Positions 17,350 to 25,821 of a stretch of DNA of 64,000 bases are shown here, in pieces (positions within the stretch are counted from its first letter, which is position 1; every line of letters begins with the position of its first letter). The notes under the pieces were generated by a model. It was not told the DNA's origin and did no database searches. It saw nothing but the letters and a program-made list of their open reading frames with translations. The position numbers and the translations under genes were made by a program. This stretch comes from Lachnospiraceae bacterium (lineage in GTDB: Bacteria; Bacillota; Clostridia; Lachnospirales; Lachnospiraceae), in contig SVFD01000001.1 in the NCBI GenBank assembly GCA_015057025.1, positions 653,759 to 717,758 of the forward strand. The letters are read 5' to 3'.

Positions 17350-18306
17350 TGATTCATTTACTTTTAATAATCATATACATTTCATTTATCAGCCTTGGTT
17401 TGCCTGATGGCTTACTTGGTTCAGCATGGCCCAGTATGTATGGTCCGTTGCAGGTGCCGGTGTCCTATGCCGGCATTCTCAGCATGCTTATATCAGGAGG
17501 GACTGTAGTTTCAGCACTTTTATGCGAGCGCTTGGTTAAAAAGCTGGGAACCGGTCTTGTAACAGCAATCAGTGTGGCTATGACTGCAGTAGCACTGTTT
17601 GGCTTTTCGTCAAGTACTGCATTTTGGCAGTTATGTTTGTGGAGTATTCCTTATGGGCTTGGCGCCGGTAGTGTGGATGCGGCATTGAACAACTTTGTCA
17701 CAGGTAGCAGATTCCAAACCTTTAGGCCTTAAAAATACTGTAAAAATTCGCGGTGTGAAGGAAGTAATGATAACGTTCCTATGTTATTGTTCACTGGAAC
17801 AGACGGCCGGATTATGGACAGTAAGTTATATTGTTCTGGAAAAGGGATTGGATGCAGATGTGGCAGCTATATGGGGCGCGCTCTTTTATCTTGGCATTAC
17901 GGCAGGACGTTTTTTTGCAGGTTTTATCAGTGATAAATTAGGCGATAAAAATATGGTAAGACTGGGTATTGGTATCATAACTGCCGGTATTGTTATGATT
18001 ATCCTGCCCTTTGGTATGATTTGTACCTTGATTGGTTTGCTGACGGTAGGAATCGGTTGTGCGCCGATTTATCCTTGTTTGATTCATGAGACTCCGAACA
18101 ATTTTGGTAAAGATGTTTCCCAGGCGGTGATCGGTGTACAGATGGCAAGTGCTTACGTTGGAACAACTTTGATGCCTACCGTATTCGGTTGGATTGCAGA
18201 GGGACTGGGGATTGGTATTTTGCCAATATTTATAAGTGTTATATTGGTATTGATGTTACTTTTGTCAGAGCGATTAAATAGAATTGTGAAAAGAAAACTT
18301 TTATAA
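17349..18306 (+). pseudogene. MFS transporter, broken by internal deletion and frameshift
   Basis: The first part (17349-17732 frame) has about four membrane segments up to ALNNFV near 17700. The frame then shifts, and the second part (from about 17705, +1 frame) resumes with SKPLGLKNTVKIRG and runs through five or six further segments to 18306. Intact relatives are roughly 390-400 residues and carry a central stretch after ALNNFV that is missing here. The two parts total about 320 residues. The junction therefore looks like a deletion of around 200 bp that also changed frame. It starts by overlapping the ptsI stop and may once have exported or imported a sugar. Two separate functional ORFs are unlikely. 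Confidence 0.75.
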
Positions 18307-18326
18307 TTTTACTATTTGTATACAAA

Positions 18327-18361
18327 AAGTCGGTAAAATATGAATAAGATTTTACCGGCTT
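18327..18361 (+). terminator. intrinsic terminator of the maltose/PTS operon
   Basis: AAGTCGGTAAAAT (18327-18339) pairs with ATTTTACCGGCTT (18349-18361), followed by ATTTG. The pairing is strong and the T-run short. Confidence 0.7.
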
Positions 18362-18449
18362 ATTTGATTGTGGATTGTGACCCTGTCGAGCTCGCGAAGC
18401 GTGCGAGATATAAACCAACCGCTATGCGGGTGCGCGTCGAATGTTATAC

Positions 18450-18810
18450 AAAAAATCACCTTTCCCATATAATGTAGTTGTTCAGGCTATCATTATATGA
18501 AAGGAGAGGTGATTTATATGGTCAATAAGGCAAACAGTTTAGCACACACAAAATGGGTATGTAAATATCATATTGTGTTCACTCCAAAGTATAGACGAAA
18601 ATACTCTATAATTAATACAAAGAAAGCATAATTAAGTGTAAAAGAGTAGGAAGCCCTTTTTAAGGGTAGCAAGTAGTACCAAATCCCTTCAGGGGTAGCA
18701 AAAGCGGCAAAGGCAAGATTGCTTGGACGAAGTGAGAATCAGCGTCTTTAGGCGCTGTCCGATAATAATGGGCTTATAGCCCAAGAGCAAATTACCCTTT
18801 GAAAGGGTGG
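18450..18810 (+). mobile_element. decayed IS200/IS605-family element (ends kept, interior lost)
   Basis: This 500-bp gene-free stretch (18307-18810) holds an IS200-like relic. An imperfect inverted repeat at 18453-18515 forms a hairpin whose 3' arm contains the transposase ribosome site (AAGGAGAGGTG), the layout known for IS200 leaders. The first 28 codons of tnpA follow, then a frameshift and stop. From about 18650 the sequence matches the usual post-tnpA tail, with small hairpins at 18741-18756, 18770-18782 and 18794-18808. The element ends against the stop codon of the next gene. The exact ends are uncertain. Before the relic, 18365-18450 has short GC-rich hairpins of unknown origin. Confidence 0.65.
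18518..18631 (+). pseudogene. IS200-type TnpA transposase, N-terminal fragment
   Basis: The fragment encodes 37 residues. The first 28 (MVNKANSLAHTKW, then CKYHIVFTPKYRRK) match the start of Y1 transposases of IS200/IS605. After KYRRK the frame shifts to YSIINTKKA and stops. The HUH motif and catalytic tyrosine are missing, so it is not functional. Confidence 0.8.
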
Positions 18811-19080
18811 CTATGATTTTCTAAGTATAATCGTCAGCATAGTTACAAACGCGATACAAATAAGAATACCAATTCCATACACCATAAAATCCATATCCAG
18901 TTTCTCTAACCAGGTAGGGTACGGTGCAGTATACATAGCCGGATGTTTTTTATAATCCGTATACACGTGAAAAAACCTGCCGGTCAGCGTGCCGGATAAA
19001 CATAATGTCAAAATGAATAAGAATCTTTTGACTTTTATAAGCGTTTCTGTTTTGGCGGTATTAGGTTGTTTGTTTGTCAT
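18811..19080 (-). CDS. small two-span membrane protein, unknown function
   Basis: An 89-residue protein with a basic N-terminus, two hydrophobic segments (about residues 18-38 and 66-86) and a polar middle rich in Tyr and Pro. AAAGGAG stands 7 nt before the ATG, supporting real translation. I do not recognise the family. Its stop codon directly abuts the right end of the IS200 relic, so the element may have inserted at the 3' end of this gene or its terminator. Confidence 0.6.
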   Translation of the reverse strand: MTNKQPNTAKTETLIKVKRFLFILTLCLSGTLTGRFFHVYTDYKKHPAMYTAPYPTWLEKLDMDFMVYGIGILICIAFVTMLTIILRKS

Positions 19081-19254
19081 AGTAGTACTCCTTTAGGATG
19101 TTTCTAAATATAAAACACATAAAAGGAGAAAAAGGTTTCATTTTTTTCGAATGGGTAAGTATTGTGCTATTTGACGTTGGTGGGAAAATAGTATAGAGTG
19201 TAAAGGAGAAGAAAATTTGAATTTGTAGAACTAACAAAATATTAAAAAAAGCTA

Positions 19255-19285
19255 TTGACTCCTACGTTGCGTGATAGTTTAGAGT
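19255..19285 (+). promoter_or_regulatory. MerR-type promoter with 19-bp spacer
   Basis: TTGACT (19255-19260) and TAGAGT (19280-19285) are separated by 19 bp. The spacer CTACGTTGCGTGATAG has an ACG/CGT dyad. Overlong spacers with a central dyad are the hallmark of MerR-family operators, so the gene that follows is probably autoregulated. Confidence 0.7.
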
Positions 19286-19312
19286 ATACTTATCGAGAGG
19301 AGGGAAAAGCCA

Positions 19313-20038
19313 ATGATGACAGTAAATGAAGTAAGCAAATTGACCGGAGTGAGTATACGCACTCTGCAATATTATGATACCATAGGACTCCTGCCACCGA
19401 CTGAATATACAGAGGCAGGATATCGACTGTATGACGATACAGCAATGGAAAGGCTGCAACAAATTCTACTGTTTAAAGAACTTGAATTCCCACTAAAGGA
19501 AATTAAGACGATAATTGATGCACCCAATTTTGATAGAAGCAAAGCGTTGGAGCAACAAATTGAGTTGCTTACTATAAAAAAAGAGCATCTTGAAGTTCTT
19601 ATTAATTTCGCTCGTAAAATAAAAACGACAGGAGTGAATAAAATGGATTTTAAAGTATTTGATACAACAAGAATGGATGAGTATGCCAGAAAGGCAAAAG
19701 AGCAATGGGGACAGACTTCAGAATATAAGGAATATGAAGAAAATGCAAACAATCAGTCTCCAGACGCACAAAAAATGGCTTGGAAAAACCTCATGCTTAT
19801 ATTTGTAGAGTTTGGAAAAATGAAAGATAAGGAACCGGAGCATGCGGAAGTACAGTTTGAAGTTAAGAAACTGCAAGACTATATTTCGGAGCATTTTTAT
19901 AAATGCTCTAATGAGGTTTTAAAGGGGCTTGGTGCAATGTATGCTTCTGGTGGAGAATTTACTGAAAATATCGATAAAGCTGCTGGAAGAGGAACTGCTG
20001 TATTTGTGGCAAAAGCAATAGAGATTTATTGTAGTTAA
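19313..20038 (+). CDS. TipA-like MerR-family regulator
   Basis: A 241-residue regulator. Residues 2-70 are a MerR helix-turn-helix (TVNEVSKLTGVSIRTLQYYD), followed by a dimerisation helix (about 80-110) and a TipAS-like C-terminal domain (about 125-241) with EQWGQTSEYKEYEE. TipAS domains bind peptide or other hydrophobic antibiotics and activate the promoter by realigning its spacer. No resistance gene is adjacent, so the regulon is probably its own promoter plus distant genes. An internal ATG at codon 110 (MDFKVFD) could yield a short TipAS-only form, as reported for TipA; it lacks checkable support here. Confidence 0.85.
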   Translation: MMTVNEVSKLTGVSIRTLQYYDTIGLLPPTEYTEAGYRLYDDTAMERLQQILLFKELEFPLKEIKTIIDAPNFDRSKALEQQIELLTIKKEHLEVLINFARKIKTTGVNKMDFKVFDTTRMDEYARKAKEQWGQTSEYKEYEENANNQSPDAQKMAWKNLMLIFVEFGKMKDKEPEHAEVQFEVKKLQDYISEHFYKCSNEVLKGLGAMYASGGEFTENIDKAAGRGTAVFVAKAIEIYCS

Positions 20039-20120
20039 TATAGGTAATTAAGATTAGCAGACCCCTGTTAGGGTGAACAGAAACTTTCAGTTTTCGCATA
20101 CATTCCCTATTACAAAAATA

Positions 20121-20144
20121 ACCCGTCCACATCAGTGGACGGGT
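20121..20144. terminator. bidirectional terminator
   Basis: ACCCGTCCAC (20121-20130) and GTGGACGGGT (20135-20144) form a perfect 10-bp stem with an ATCA loop. A-rich sequence lies on the left and GTATTATTTT on the right. It separates the convergent merR-type gene and pyrI. Confidence 0.85.
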
Positions 20145-20165
20145 GTATTATTTTAAAACCTCTAA

Positions 20166-20618
20166 TTATCTAAACAAGAAATTATCCCCAATCACATCGG
20201 TGCATTTCTCTTCGCAATACTTGCATCTGTAGTTGCCCTTTGCCTCATCACCTAAAATAAAGATATGAGGAAGCTCCTGTTCGATGGAAGTAATACAACG
20301 GGGATTCTTGCAACGGAAGATGTTCTTAACTTCCTTGGGAAGTGTAAGTTCCTGCTTTGCAACGATTTCGCCCCCCTTGATTACGTTTACGGTAATGTTG
20401 TGGTCGATTACGGCAAGCACGTCCATATCCATTTCTTCAATATCACATTCTACTTTAAGAATGTCTTTCTTGCCCATTTTATCGCTTTTAGCATTTTTGA
20501 TAATTGCTACGGTGCAATCTTTTTTATCCAACTGTAAGTGGTGGTAGATAGAAAGACTTTTTCCGGCCTTAATGTGGTCCAGTACGAATCCTTCTTCAAT
20601 CTGTCCTATATTAAGCAT
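20166..20618 (-). CDS. pyrI: aspartate carbamoyltransferase regulatory chain
   Basis: A 150-residue PyrI. The C-terminal zinc site is intact: FRCKNPRC, then YRCKYC about 25 residues later (C-x4-C ... C-x2-C). The N-terminal allosteric half has the GFVLDHIKAG segment. It assembles with PyrB and gives CTP/ATP control of the first committed pyrimidine step. It follows pyrB on the minus strand, but the two are separated by 219 nt containing a structured repeat, unlike the tight spacing usual for this pair. Ribosome site GAGGAGG. Confidence 0.93.
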   Translation of the reverse strand: MLNIGQIEEGFVLDHIKAGKSLSIYHHLQLDKKDCTVAIIKNAKSDKMGKKDILKVECDIEEMDMDVLAVIDHNITVNVIKGGEIVAKQELTLPKEVKNIFRCKNPRCITSIEQELPHIFILGDEAKGNYRCKYCEEKCTDVIGDNFLFR

Positions 20619-20683
20619 ATTATCCTCCTCTAACTAAAATCAAATTGATTTTATATATTGAGTTCATTAATGTAAGCTACGTA

Positions 20684-20828
20684 ATTTGCCCTGAAAGAAT
20701 ATATTTCCTACGCAGGGTACTGGAGAGCCGTCGGCATTTGGATTCTGTATTTTAGAATCCTATGTGCCGTTACGTGCGATACGTAGCGAGAGCATGCCCT
20801 AGTGGAAATATATCCATCCGGGGCAAAT
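20684..20828. repeat. structured palindromic repeat, copy 1 (pyrB-pyrI gap)
   Basis: A 145-bp element between pyrB and pyrI. The outer arms ATTTGCCC/GGGCAAAT and, further in, ATATATTTCC/GGAAATATAT close a large imperfect hairpin. The core contains hairpin GGATTCT-GTATTTT-AGAATCC (20740-20760) enclosed by GGCAT/GTGCC. A small GC-GAGA-GC hairpin lies at 20786-20793. The core matches copy 2 at 22410-22556 closely, while the outer arms do not. I recognise no family name. Confidence 0.75.
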
Positions 20829-20837
20829 ATCAGAAAA

Positions 20838-21752
20838 CTAAACTTCAATCTCAAGCAGTGTAAGAATCAATGCCATACGAGCGTATACGCCGTACTGTAC
20901 CTGCTTAAAGTACGCTGCTCTGGGGTCTTCGTCAACTTCTACGGAAATTTCGTTTACACGGGGAAGGGGATGGAGAACCAACATATCTTCCTTGCCGAGA
21001 GCCATTTTTTCCTTGTTCAAAATGTAAAAGTCTTTCAAACGAACATAATCTTCTTCGTTGAAGAAACGTTCTCTCTGAACACGTGTCATGTAGAGAATGT
21101 CCAATTCGGGCATAACTTCTTCCAAACGGATTACTTCCTTGTAGGGAATGTTCTTTTCTTTTAACATTTCAATGATATAATCGGGAATTTTTAATTCTTC
21201 CGGAGAAATAAATACAAAAGAAATATTGTCATAACGCTCAAGCGCATGAATCAGTGAGTGAACGGTACGACCGAATTTCAAGTCGCCGCACAGACCAATG
21301 GTAAAATTGTTAAGACGTCCTTTTAAGGAACGAATCGTAAGTAAATCAGTAAGTGTCTGAGTCGGATGCTGATGTCCGCCGTCACCTGCGTTTACAACGG
21401 GAATACGTGACTTGGAAGCAGCTACCATGGGAGCACCTTCCTTGGGGTGACGCATTGCGCAGATGTCCGCATAGCAGGAAATCATACGAATGGTATCGGA
21501 TACGCTTTCGCCCTTAGATGCGGAACAACAGCTTGCATCTGAGAAACCGATTACGTGACCGCCTAAATTAATCATTGCAGCTTCAAAACTTAAACGTGTT
21601 CTGGTGCTGGGCTCATAAAAGCAGGTGGCAAGCTTCTTACCATCGCAAGCATGAGCATACTTTTTCGGGTTTGTCTCTATATCGTTTGCCAAATTGAACA
21701 GCTTGTCCAATTCTTCAACGGTAAAATCGAGAGGACTCATTAAATGTCTCAT
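20838..21752 (-). CDS. pyrB: aspartate carbamoyltransferase catalytic chain
   Basis: A 304-residue ATCase catalytic subunit joining carbamoyl phosphate and aspartate. STRTRLSFE (carbamoyl phosphate loop), MRHPKEGAP and HPTQTLTDL are present, and HPLPRVNEI follows near the C-terminus. Length is normal. AAGGAG precedes the ATG. The leader between this gene and the divergent PH-like gene contains two inverted repeats, but no clear attenuator terminator. Transcribed toward pyrI with the structured repeat between. Confidence 0.97.
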   Translation of the reverse strand: MRHLMSPLDFTVEELDKLFNLANDIETNPKKYAHACDGKKLATCFYEPSTRTRLSFEAAMINLGGHVIGFSDASCCSASKGESVSDTIRMISCYADICAMRHPKEGAPMVAASKSRIPVVNAGDGGHQHPTQTLTDLLTIRSLKGRLNNFTIGLCGDLKFGRTVHSLIHALERYDNISFVFISPEELKIPDYIIEMLKEKNIPYKEVIRLEEVMPELDILYMTRVQRERFFNEEDYVRLKDFYILNKEKMALGKEDMLVLHPLPRVNEISVEVDEDPRAAYFKQVQYGVYARMALILTLLEIEV

Positions 21753-21780
21753 AATTGACTCCTTCCATATATGTTTTCAA

Positions 21781-21865
21781 CTTGAATAATATTACCACAA
21801 TGAAGTTGTGCATTCAAGATAATCTGACAAAAAAATACCATTTTAAATTGCAGTTTTTGTCAGAT
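21781..21865. promoter_or_regulatory. divergent promoter region with inverted repeats
   Basis: ATCTGACAAAAA (21822-21833) and TTTTTGTCAGAT (21854-21865) form a 12-bp inverted repeat. Its right arm lies inside the spacer of the likely plus-strand promoter TTGCAG (21848-21853)-17-TATAAT (21871-21876). A second nested hairpin, CTTGAAT/ATTCAAG with ACAA/TTGT, spans 21781-21818 in the pyrB leader. It could be an operator, a leader structure, or both. Confidence 0.45.
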
Positions 21866-21926
21866 AAGGATATAATATAAAAGATGATATAATACGTGTA
21901 TTTTTTCCTATAAGGAGGTAAAGAAC

Positions 21927-22313
21927 ATGGATACTGAAACAAATCAGATGATTGAAAAGAAACGCTGGGGATTTTTTGGATTACCCTTTACTTTTACCAC
22001 ATATAACATAAAAGAAGATGTGCTTACTATTGACAGCGGTTTCTTTAAAAAGGTGCAGAATGATTGCTATATGTATAAAATTCAGGACGTTGTTTTGGAG
22101 AGAGGCTTTTTCCAGAGATGGTTTAAGCTTGGTAACGTATCCTGCTATACAGGCGATAACACTCATCCTACTTTGATTCTAAAGAATATCAAACATGCAC
22201 AGGAAGTGAAAGACTTTATTCTGAAATATTCCGAAGATGCACGCCTTAAGAGACGTACCGTAAATACCTTAAACATCGGTACGGGCGATATGGACGACGT
22301 GGATATGTTATAG
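21927..22313 (+). CDS. PH-like (bPH2/DUF304-type) domain protein
   Basis: A 128-residue protein with a bacterial PH-like fold by appearance: TTYNIKEDVLTIDSGFFKK, then KIQDVVLERGFFQRWFKLGNV, then TLILKNIKHAQEVKDFI, the pattern of bPH2 domains. Unlike the larger YdbS/YdbT proteins it has no membrane segment, so it is probably cytosolic or peripheral. An acidic tail (GDMDDVDML) ends it. The function is unknown. Strong AAGGAGG ribosome site. It is a single gene between the pyrimidine and folate loci. Confidence 0.7.
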   Translation: MDTETNQMIEKKRWGFFGLPFTFTTYNIKEDVLTIDSGFFKKVQNDCYMYKIQDVVLERGFFQRWFKLGNVSCYTGDNTHPTLILKNIKHAQEVKDFILKYSEDARLKRRTVNTLNIGTGDMDDVDML

Positions 22314-22409
22314 TCAATCGTTTTTTGGTGGAAGAGATTTTATCATGCACATATTGCTTGATAATTGAGTTTGTTTGCAGGTAGATGAAAGGCCTGTTCA
22401 GTTGTACGA

Positions 22410-22556
22410 TTATATTGGGAGTGTGGAAACTTTTTCATACGCGGGTGCTGTGAGTCCGTCGGTACTTGGATTCCGTATTTTGGAATCCTATGTACCGTTA
22501 CGTGACGAGGGCAGCGAAAGCGTGCCCGCATTGAAAAGTTTCCACACTCCTTATAA
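22410..22556. repeat. structured palindromic repeat, copy 2 (folC leader)
   Basis: A 147-bp element ending 17 nt before the folC start. The outer arms GGAGTGTGGAAACTTTT (from 22418) and AAAAGTTTCCACACTCC (to 22550) pair almost fully, continuing into GCGGG/CCCGC. The core repeats copy 1: GGATTCC-GTATTTT-GGAATCC (22468-22488), enclosed by GGTAC/GTACC. A GC-GAAA-GC hairpin lies at 22514-22521. Differences from copy 1 in the stems are compensatory. Confidence 0.75.
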
Positions 22557-22573
22557 CCGAAAAGGAGCCCCCT

Positions 22574-23866
22574 ATGAAGTACGAAGAAGCCATGGAGTAT
22601 ATGGAATGTAAAGTGAATAAGTTAGGCAGCGTACCGGGTTTGGATTCTATCCGGGAATTGTTGAAACGCCTGGAAAATCCACAGGACGAATTGACTTTTA
22701 TCCATGTGGCGGGTACTAACGGAAAAGGCTCTGTATCTACGCTGATTGCCAATGCATTAACAGCTAACGGATACAAGGTGGGACGCTATATTTCACCTGT
22801 AATCAATGATTATCGTGAGCGTATTCAGATAAATAACCGTATGATTTCAAAAACGGCAGTTGCGGAGAAGTTATCTGTTTTATTTGAAATCTGTAGTGAT
22901 ATGGAGAAGGAAGGTCTGGCACATCCTACTGCTTTTGAAATTGAAACTGCTCTTGGATTTTTGTATTTCCGGGACAAGCAGTGTGATTTTGTAGTGTTGG
23001 AAACCGGTATGGGAGGTACTTTGGATGCTACCAATATTATAAAAAATACAAAGCTTTGCATTTTTACCTCTATCAGCAAGGATCACATGGCATTTCTGGG
23101 AAATACTTTAGCAGAGATTGCGCTAAATAAGGCAGGTATCCTTAAAAGCGGCTGTAAGGCAGTATCCGCGCCGCAAACTGAAGAAGTGATGTCGGTACTG
23201 CAAAATGCCTGTAAAGCCCAAAATATATCGTTTACGGCGGTTTTGGGGGCGGATATTAAAACCGGCAGACAAAGTCTTAAAGGTCAGAAGGTATCTTACA
23301 AGGATTATAAGCAAATGGAAATTCCTTTGCTTGGAAGCTTTCAGATTGAAAATGCCGTACTTGCTATGGAAGCATTACTGGTTTTACAGGGAAGCGGTGT
23401 CAAATTAAAAGAAGAGAAAATTCGTAAAGGTTTCATGGAATCTATATGGCCGGCTCGTTTTGAAATTTTATCAAAAAAACCATACGTGATAGCAGATGGT
23501 GCCCACAATGAGGATGCCGTAAAAAAACTCATGGAAACCATGCGTTTCTATTTTACAAATCATCGGATTATTTATATAATGGGAGTATTAAAGGATAAAA
23601 ATTACGCGTCCATGATTGAAGAGTCGGCATCCATGGCAGAATATATTTTTACGGTGACGCCACCGAATAAGGAGAGAGCGTTACCGGCCTTTGAGTTAGC
23701 CAAGGAGATAAAAGAATATAATTCAAATGTAACAGCCGCGGATTCTGTAGAAGAAGCATTGGAAATGGCAAAACTTATGGCAGGAGAGGACGGCGTTGTG
23801 CTGGCATTCGGTTCCTTGTCATACATGGGAAAGTTGAGAGCGTGTTTTGAAAATAAAAAGTCGTAA
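22574..23866 (+). CDS. folC: folylpolyglutamate synthase/dihydrofolate synthase
   Basis: A 430-residue Mur-ligase-family enzyme that adds glutamate to dihydropteroate and to folates using ATP. The P-loop [13 protein letters not shown] is near residues 43-55. Family motifs [25 protein letters not shown] and [11 protein letters not shown] follow, then the DGAHNEDAV segment. First gene of the folate operon. AAGGAG precedes the ATG, just after the structured repeat. Confidence 0.95.
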   Translation: MKYEEAMEYMECKVNKLGSVPGLDSIRELLKRLENPQDELTFIHVAGTNGKGSVSTLIANALTANGYKVGRYISPVINDYRERIQINNRMISKTAVAEKLSVLFEICSDMEKEGLAHPTAFEIETALGFLYFRDKQCDFVVLETGMGGTLDATNIIKNTKLCIFTSISKDHMAFLGNTLAEIALNKAGILKSGCKAVSAPQTEEVMSVLQNACKAQNISFTAVLGADIKTGRQSLKGQKVSYKDYKQMEIPLLGSFQIENAVLAMEALLVLQGSGVKLKEEKIRKGFMESIWPARFEILSKKPYVIADGAHNEDAVKKLMETMRFYFTNHRIIYIMGVLKDKNYASMIEESASMAEYIFTVTPPNKERALPAFELAKEIKEYNSNVTAADSVEEALEMAKLMAGEDGVVLAFGSLSYMGKLRACFENKKS

Positions 23867-23880
23867 TACGGAGGCTTATA

Positions 23881-24441
23881 ATGGTTGATGAGAAGAAAGT
23901 AAAAGAGGCGATTACCCTTCTTTTGGAAGGGATTGGCGAGGATATAAACAGAGAAGGGCTTAGAGAAACGCCGGATCGTATTGCCCGTATGTATACGGAG
24001 ATTTTGGCAGGAAACGATGATGATGCCGGAGTACATTTGGCAAAGCGTTTCCATGTGGATAATAATGAAATGGTATTGGAAAAAGATATTGTTTTTTATT
24101 CCATGTGTGAGCATCATATGATGCCTTTTTACGGAAAGGCGCATATTGCTTATATTCCAAACGGTGAAGTTGTAGGCTTAAGTAAGCTTGCAAGAACGGT
24201 AGAGGTATTTGCAAGAAGACTTCAAATTCAGGAGCAGATGACGGCACAGATTGCAGATGCCATGATGGAGGAATTAAATCCGCAGGGGGTTATGGTAGTC
24301 TTGGAAGCAGAACACCTTTGTATGACCATGCGAGGAGTGAAAAAGCCCGGCAGTAAAACTGTCACCATGGTAGCAAGGGGTGCCTTTGAAAAAGATGAGA
24401 ATTTAAAGAATATGTTCTTTCAAATGTTGAACTGTAAGTAA
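23881..24441 (+). CDS. folE: GTP cyclohydrolase I
   Basis: A 186-residue type I enzyme converting GTP to 7,8-dihydroneopterin triphosphate. Zinc ligands are Cys76 and His79 in [12 protein letters not shown], and Cys147 in [11 protein letters not shown]. The substrate motif [19 protein letters not shown] is intact. Starts 14 nt after folC with GGAGG. Confidence 0.96.
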   Translation: MVDEKKVKEAITLLLEGIGEDINREGLRETPDRIARMYTEILAGNDDDAGVHLAKRFHVDNNEMVLEKDIVFYSMCEHHMMPFYGKAHIAYIPNGEVVGLSKLARTVEVFARRLQIQEQMTAQIADAMMEELNPQGVMVVLEAEHLCMTMRGVKKPGSKTVTMVARGAFEKDENLKNMFFQMLNCK

Positions 24442-24475
24442 AACAAAAAATTTTAGAAGTATGGATACATAGAAG

Positions 24476-24958
24476 ATGAAACAGGTAAATCGTATCATAG
24501 AACATCCGGCTTATAAAGAAGCTTTGGCGGAGATTGCAATCAGAGAAGAAAACAGAATTTTTTGCAGGCATAATACAGATCATTTTATGAATGTGGCACG
24601 TATTGCCATGATTCTGAATTTGGAAGAGGGGAAAGATGTAAAGAAGGATTTGATTTATGCAACGGCCCTTTTACATGATATTGGACGTCATGTGCAGTAT
24701 GATGATAAAACACCTCATGAGATTGCCAGTGCGGAAATTGCCGAACCGATTTTAAAAGACTGCGGTTTTCGTAAAAAAGAAATTCAACAGATAATACAGG
24801 CGATTCTTTTGCATCGAAGTCAAAAGGAATCCAAGAAACATGATTTGGCAGATGTAATTTATCGTGCCGACAAATTAAGCAGAGAATGTTATTTCTGCGA
24901 AGCAAGTGAAATATGTGATTGGAAAAAGGGAAAAAAGAATAAGGAGCTGAATTACTAG
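24476..24958 (+). CDS. HD-domain hydrolase of the folate operon
   Basis: A 160-residue HD-superfamily protein: HNTDHFMNVARIA, then LLHDIGRHVQYDD, then LHRSQKE and a YRADKLSR segment supply the metal-binding His/Asp set. It sits between folE and folP. The operon lacks a recognised dihydroneopterin triphosphate pyrophosphatase, the step between FolE and FolB, so this phosphohydrolase is a candidate for it. This is inference from position only; general nucleotide hydrolysis is the alternative. The C-terminus is Lys-rich (KKGKKNK). Confidence 0.75.
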   Translation: MKQVNRIIEHPAYKEALAEIAIREENRIFCRHNTDHFMNVARIAMILNLEEGKDVKKDLIYATALLHDIGRHVQYDDKTPHEIASAEIAEPILKDCGFRKKEIQQIIQAILLHRSQKESKKHDLADVIYRADKLSRECYFCEASEICDWKKGKKNKELNY

Positions 24959-24997
24959 GGTGTTCAGTGACATATAACGTATTGGGAGTGAACTGAC

Positions 24998-25807
24998 ATG
25001 AAGATAGGCAACAGAATATTCGATACGGCAAACAGAACTTATGTGATGGGAATTTTAAACGTAACACCGGATTCCTTTTCTGATGGCGGTAAGTATACAG
25101 ACGTAGATATTGCTTTGAAGAAGGCAGAAGAAATGATGCATGACGGGGCTGATATCATAGATATCGGAGGTGAGTCAACAAAGCCCGGTTATGTGCCGGT
25201 AGGAACACAGGAAGAAATAGAAAGAGTAATTCCTGTTATTGAGAAGATAAAAGCAAATCTGGATATACCGGTATCCTTAGATACATATAAAGCAGAGGTT
25301 GCAAAGGCAGGTATTGCAGCCGGCGCAGACTTAATCAATGATGTAAAAGGACTGCAGGAAAGTCCTGAAATGGCAAAGATTATTGCAGATGGTAAAGTTG
25401 CCTGTGCAATTATGCATAACCGCACTTTTATGAACTACAATGACTTTTTTTCGGATATGCAAAATGATTTATCTGCATATATTGAAACAGCAAGGAATGC
25501 AGGGATTGCCGATGATAAAATTATTATAGATCCCGGAGTGGGTTTTGCCAAAACCCATGAGCAGAATTTAGAGGTTATTAATCGACTGGAGCAGTTTCAT
25601 TGCTTTGGTTATCCGATTTTACTTGGAACATCAAGAAAATCAGTTATCGGATTAACATTGGATCTTCCTGTATTTGAAAGAGTGGAAGGGACTTTGGTAA
25701 CCACGGTTATGGCGGTCATGAAGGGATGTTCTTTTGTAAGAGTTCATGATGTGAAAGAAAATGTAAGAGCTATTCGTATGACAGAGGCAATTCTCGGAAA
25801 AAGGTAA
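24998..25807 (+). CDS. folP: dihydropteroate synthase
   Basis: A 269-residue TIM-barrel enzyme condensing 6-hydroxymethyl-dihydropterin pyrophosphate with p-aminobenzoate; the target of sulfonamides. Motifs: MGILNVTPDSFSDGGKY (about residues 14-30), DIGGESTKPG, DPGVGFAKT and GTSRKSVIG. Starts 39 nt after the HD gene, with GGGAGTGA upstream. Confidence 0.96.
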   Translation: MKIGNRIFDTANRTYVMGILNVTPDSFSDGGKYTDVDIALKKAEEMMHDGADIIDIGGESTKPGYVPVGTQEEIERVIPVIEKIKANLDIPVSLDTYKAEVAKAGIAAGADLINDVKGLQESPEMAKIIADGKVACAIMHNRTFMNYNDFFSDMQNDLSAYIETARNAGIADDKIIIDPGVGFAKTHEQNLEVINRLEQFHCFGYPILLGTSRKSVIGLTLDLPVFERVEGTLVTTVMAVMKGCSFVRVHDVKENVRAIRMTEAILGKR

Positions 25808-25821
25808 AAGGTGGGGATGAT

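Noticed and set aside
18518..18631. Functional short protein at the IS200 relic
   Set aside because: It is the truncated, frameshifted start of tnpA, without catalytic residues.
22314..22573. Tetrahydrofolate riboswitch before folC
   Set aside because: The leader is filled by the dispersed repeat, and I see no match to the known THF riboswitch core.
22375..22611. A 78-codon plus-strand frame across structured repeat copy 2
   Set aside because: It runs through the palindrome and into folC in another frame, and has no ribosome site. The similar translation in copy 1 is explained by the shared DNA core.
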